From assembly GCA_022448955.1 (NCBI GenBank), contig JAKVCU010000053.1, positions 1-64,000 on the forward strand: a DNA stretch of 64,000 nucleotides, written 5' to 3'. Below are positions 60,524-64,000 of the stretch, piece after piece (position 1 is the stretch's first letter; every line of letters begins with the position of its first letter). The notes below the pieces were generated by a model that was given only the letters and a program-made list of their open reading frames with translations, was not told the DNA's origin and did no database searches. Origin of the DNA: Saprospiraceae bacterium (GTDB taxonomy: Bacteria; Bacteroidota; Bacteroidia; Chitinophagales; Saprospiraceae). The translations under genes and the position numbers were made by a program.

Positions 60524-60705
60524 AAAGCTTAGACAAGATTGCAGATACAATAAAATTGTTCATTCGAAAATTATAAGTAATTGACAAGAGTAAAGTTGCG
60601 CATGATTTTTGAACGAAAGTAAAAATCTTTCAGCCTGTGACTAAAATTTTATTGTACCAATTCCAGCCTGCTGGCAGGTACGGTTTCTGGCAAACTACTT
60701 AACAA
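60524..60705 (+). repeat. Dispersed intergenic modular repeat, copy F
   Basis: AAGCTTAGACAAGATTGCAGATACAATAAAATTG, TTCGAAAATTATAAGTAATTGACAAGAG, TTTTATTGTACCAATTCCAGCCTGCTGGCAGGTACGG, AACTACTTAA. Confidence 0.87.
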
Positions 60706-60745
60706 CACCAAATTGCCAATTAGCAACTTAAAATATCCATTTTGT

Positions 60746-63700
60746 ATGAATGCTCTCAAAATTTTGATGATCTCCTTATTAATGATTTTTATATGGCAAT
60801 TGAATGCCCAAACACCTCATCGCTGCCATAGTGATGAAAAAATGCAGGCCTATTTTGGGATGAACCCAGATTTTGAATTATCCATTGAACAAGGGTTTAA
60901 AGATTTTAATGAAAATGGTCCTGTTCATAAGCTTTCTGTCAATATTATCACTATTCCTGTTCATGTGATTATCCTGCATCCTTCTGGACAAGCAGTAGGG
61001 ACTGGCAATAATCTATCTATGGATCATATCTTATCTCAAATTGATGTACTGAATGAAGATTTTCGTGCATTGAATGCAGATGTTTCAGGTGTTCCTAATG
61101 TCTTTAATGCAGGAGATTCCGAAATTGAATTTTGCCTAGCTAGTGTTGACCCTAATGGGAATCCCACAGATGGTGTTACTCGTTATGCTACTAACCAGTC
61201 GATGTCCAATAGTGAATTTAGCCTAAAACAAGCTACAGGATGGCCAAGGAGTGATTACCTCAACCTTTGGGTAGATCCTAATATTGGCCCTCTTGGGTGG
61301 GCTTATTTACCTTCTACCACAGGCCTACCTAATGCCGTGTTAGACGGGTGCGTTATCCGTACCAGCACTTTTGGAGGACCAGGCTATGCAACACTTAACC
61401 CCTATAACCTTGGACGTACAACAACCCATGAAGTAGGACACTACTTAGGTTTACGACATATATGGCGTAATGGAGGCTGTGGAGCGGATGATGGTATAGC
61501 TGATACGCCATTACAGGATAATGAAAACTTTGGTTGCCCCAATCATCCTAGTCCAAGTTGTGGTAATGGCGGTGATATGTTTATGAACTATATGGATTAT
61601 GTGAATGATAATTGTATGATCATGTTTAGTCCTGATCAAGGAGCTTACATGCGTCAAATTTTGAATACTTCTCGATCGAGCCTCTTAAATGCAGCATCTA
61701 TCAAATGTAGTATAGCTGTTCCAATGGTAGCAAGTATTTTGACGCAGTCAGATGCACTTTGCTTTGGCGAATCTAGTGGAAGCGTAACCGTTGATGTTAC
61801 AGGGGGGATTTCGCCTTATACTTATGCACTAAATAGTGGCCCTCCACAAAGCTCTCCCACTTTTCAGGCGCTACTTGCAGGTACTTATACGATCACTATT
61901 TTTGACTCGGCAGGGAGTCAAATTAATATCGATGTAATAATTTCAGAACCCCCTTTAATAACCGCATTTACTGATTTTCAAATCAATGTAAGCTGTTTTG
62001 GTGATGCGGATGGAAGTGTTACTTTGGATGCATTTGGTGGAATACCTTTCCCCGGTAATTTCTACCAGTATAGCTTAAATGGAAGCCCCTTTACGCCAGT
62101 AAATGTATTCACAGATTTGCCTAGTGGAACTTATGCCTATCAAGTACAAGATGCTAATGCTTGTTTGGTGACTGGTGAACTGACGATTGAAGAACCCGAC
62201 GAATTGGTTCTGGAGAACGATACCTTAAGTAACATTAACTGTTTTGATGAAGATAATGGTACGATTACACTGAGTGCAACTGGTGGAATACCAGATTACT
62301 CTTTCTCTTTAGATCAAATCGATTACCAAACTAATGCCACTTTTGATAGTCTTGGCCCTGGTGATTATACAGCCTATGTTCAAGACAATAACAATTGTAT
62401 TTCATCTTATAATTTCTCGATTACTGAGCCTGAAGCATTGAATCTGGATGTGAGCGATCAGATAGACTTAGATTGTGCAGGGGGGAATACTGGAGAAGTA
62501 GTTTTGTTAGCTGCAGGAGGCAGTCCCAATTACCAGTATTCTTCAGATGGAGTAGATTTCCAAGATAGCAATACCTTCTCTGATTTAAGTGCGGGTGATT
62601 ATCAATTTGTTGTAGAAGACAGTAATGCTTGCCAAACAACAGTAGATGTAACGATCGAAGAACCTAGTGCTATCGCAATTACAATAGATAGCCAAACAAA
62701 CTTGCTTTGTGCAGGCGATTCAAATGGGGCATTTAGCGTAAGCGCAAATGGTGGAACAGGCGATTTATCCTTTGCAATTAATGGAAACAGTAGCTCCAAT
62801 GGCAATTTTAGTGATTTAAGTGCAGGTGATTATATAGTAGAAGTCACAGATGCTAATGATTGTTCAAGTAGCATTGAAATAAGCATTACAGAACCGGAGG
62901 CATTGACTTTAGAGAATACAGCCCAAACGAATGTAGGTTGTAATGGTGATTCAGATGGAGCAGTAAGCCTTTCGGCAAATGGTGGCATAGCTGGCTATCA
63001 ATATGAATTAAATGGACAAAATAATACGGATGGATCTTTTGATGGCCTAAGTGCAGGAACTTATACGGCTATAGTGACGGATGCTAATGATTGCTCTACT
63101 TCTTTGCAGATAGATATTGAGCAACCTACTGAGCTTTCTCTTATGAGCACTATGCAAATCGATGTGAATTGTAATGGTAATGCAAATGGCATCATTAGCC
63201 TTTCGGCAAATGGAGGGGCAGGTAATTATGAATTTACACTGAGTGATCAAACGAACACTACAGGCCAGTTTGATGGCCTAAGTGCAGGCGATTACACAGC
63301 TAGTGTTGTAGATGCTAATAACTGCCAGTCTACGCTTGATTTTACGATTGAAGAACCTGCTGAACTTGCTGTTTCTACTTTAAGCCAAACAGATGTAAGT
63401 TGTAATGGCGAAAGTGATGGTATGATTATGGCTGTAAGTTCTGGTGGAACTGGGCCTATCACCTATACGTTGGGGAATGAAACCAACACAACAGGTGTTT
63501 TCGAAAATCTTAGTGTAGGAACTTATCAAATTGTGATAGAAGATGCCAATAACTGTACGGCTAGCGTACAGGCAAATATTGAAGAGCCAACTGTACTAAC
63601 AGGAATTATTATCAAATTAGATGATGTGAGTTGTAATGGAGAAGGCGATGGAAGTATCTCTCTAACGGCTGAAGGAGGCACACCTGGCTATCAATTTGAG

Positions 63701-64000
63701 ATGAATGGAGAAACAAATACGGATGGTTTCTTTGTTAATATGGATGTTGGTGATTACTCTATTCAAATTACAGATGCTAATGGTTGTGAAATAACTATTG
63801 ATCTAAGTATCGAAGAGCCAGAACCAGTACTTCTAGATGTTCAACAAACGGCACAAAATGGTTGTAATGGCGATGCCAATGCCGCAATTGTGGCAACGGC
63901 AACTGGCGGAAATGGCGTATTTACATATAGCTTGAATGGACAGTCTAACGATACGGGTACATTTGATGGCTTGACAGAGGGAACATACATGGTCATGGTT
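60746..64000 (+). CDS. Secreted M43 (pappalysin-like) zinc metalloprotease with C-terminal SprB-type repeat array; partial, runs off right edge
   Basis: Signal peptide MNALKILMISLLMIFIWQLNAQ; THEVGHYLGLRHIW (HEXXHXXGXXH) at 61427 in frame; MNYMDY Met-turn; repeats VGCNGDSDGAVSLSANGG / VNCNGNANGIISLSANGG / VSCNGESDGMIM; spot checks of frame through 64000 consistent; absent from ORF track. Confidence 0.88.
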   Translation, partial: MNALKILMISLLMIFIWQLNAQTPHRCHSDEKMQAYFGMNPDFELSIEQGFKDFNENGPVHKLSVNIITIPVHVIILHPSGQAVGTGNNLSMDHILSQIDVLNEDFRALNADVSGVPNVFNAGDSEIEFCLASVDPNGNPTDGVTRYATNQSMSNSEFSLKQATGWPRSDYLNLWVDPNIGPLGWAYLPSTTGLPNAVLDGCVIRTSTFGGPGYATLNPYNLGRTTTHEVGHYLGLRHIWRNGGCGADDGIADTPLQDNENFGCPNHPSPSCGNGGDMFMNYMDYVNDNCMIMFSPDQGAYMRQILNTSRSSLLNAASIKCSIAVPMVASILTQSDALCFGESSGSVTVDVTGGISPYTYALNSGPPQSSPTFQALLAGTYTITIFDSAGSQINIDVIISEPPLITAFTDFQINVSCFGDADGSVTLDAFGGIPFPGNFYQYSLNGSPFTPVNVFTDLPSGTYAYQVQDANACLVTGELTIEEPDELVLENDTLSNINCFDEDNGTITLSATGGIPDYSFSLDQIDYQTNATFDSLGPGDYTAYVQDNNNCISSYNFSITEPEALNLDVSDQIDLDCAGGNTGEVVLLAAGGSPNYQYSSDGVDFQDSNTFSDLSAGDYQFVVEDSNACQTTVDVTIEEPSAIAITIDSQTNLLCAGDSNGAFSVSANGGTGDLSFAINGNSSSNGNFSDLSAGDYIVEVTDANDCSSSIEISITEPEALTLENTAQTNVGCNGDSDGAVSLSANGGIAGYQYELNGQNNTDGSFDGLSAGTYTAIVTDANDCSTSLQIDIEQPTELSLMSTMQIDVNCNGNANGIISLSANGGAGNYEFTLSDQTNTTGQFDGLSAGDYTASVVDANNCQSTLDFTIEEPAELAVSTLSQTDVSCNGESDGMIMAVSSGGTGPITYTLGNETNTTGVFENLSVGTYQIVIEDANNCTASVQANIEEPTVLTGIIIKLDDVSCNGEGDGSISLTAEGGTPGYQFEMNGETNTDGFFVNMDVGDYSIQITDANGCEITIDLSIEEPEPVLLDVQQTAQNGCNGDANAAIVATATGGNGVFTYSLNGQSNDTGTFDGLTEGTYMVMV
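61735..64000 (+). repeat. Array of about ten SprB-like protein repeats, ~229-234 bp period in the last part
   Basis: Conserved TGT codon of the (T/V)xCxG motif at 62939, 63170, 63401, 63632, 63863: spacing 231 bp each. Confidence 0.85.

Overview
This 64 kb window looks like a Bacteroidota chromosome, probably a Saprospiria-like lineage (inference from gene content, T9SS-exported proteins and TTG-n19-21-TAnnTTTG promoters). Most of it is ordinary: a complete SUF Fe-S operon (sufBCDSE, a DUF59 gene and an Rrf2 regulator), modBC, hppD, a MoxR/VWA pair, a GH13 amylase with an SGNH esterase, an AlkC-like protein, lpxD-like, cvfB-like, hpt, IMPase, crcB, a WecA/MraY-like transferase, an M3 peptidase, uppS and bamA. 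There are also several giant T9SS or adhesin-like surface proteins. One of these, an M43 metalloprotease with SprB-like repeats at 60746-64000+, is missing from the ORF track because it runs off the right edge. No rRNA, tRNA, CRISPR array, transposase or phage was recognised. Two nucleotide-level signals are not explained by the genes. (1) A short iterated hairpin word, GSC-TTNC-GSC-AAA (reverse complement TTT-GSC-GNAA-GSC), occurs at least 16 times in both orientations and several reading frames, with C-G/G-C covariation in the stem. (2) A dispersed modular intergenic repeat of about 180-200 bp (six copies or fragments) carries two hairpins and degenerate terminal inverted repeats, and every copy lies upstream of a + strand gene. 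All comparisons were done by eye; no search was run.
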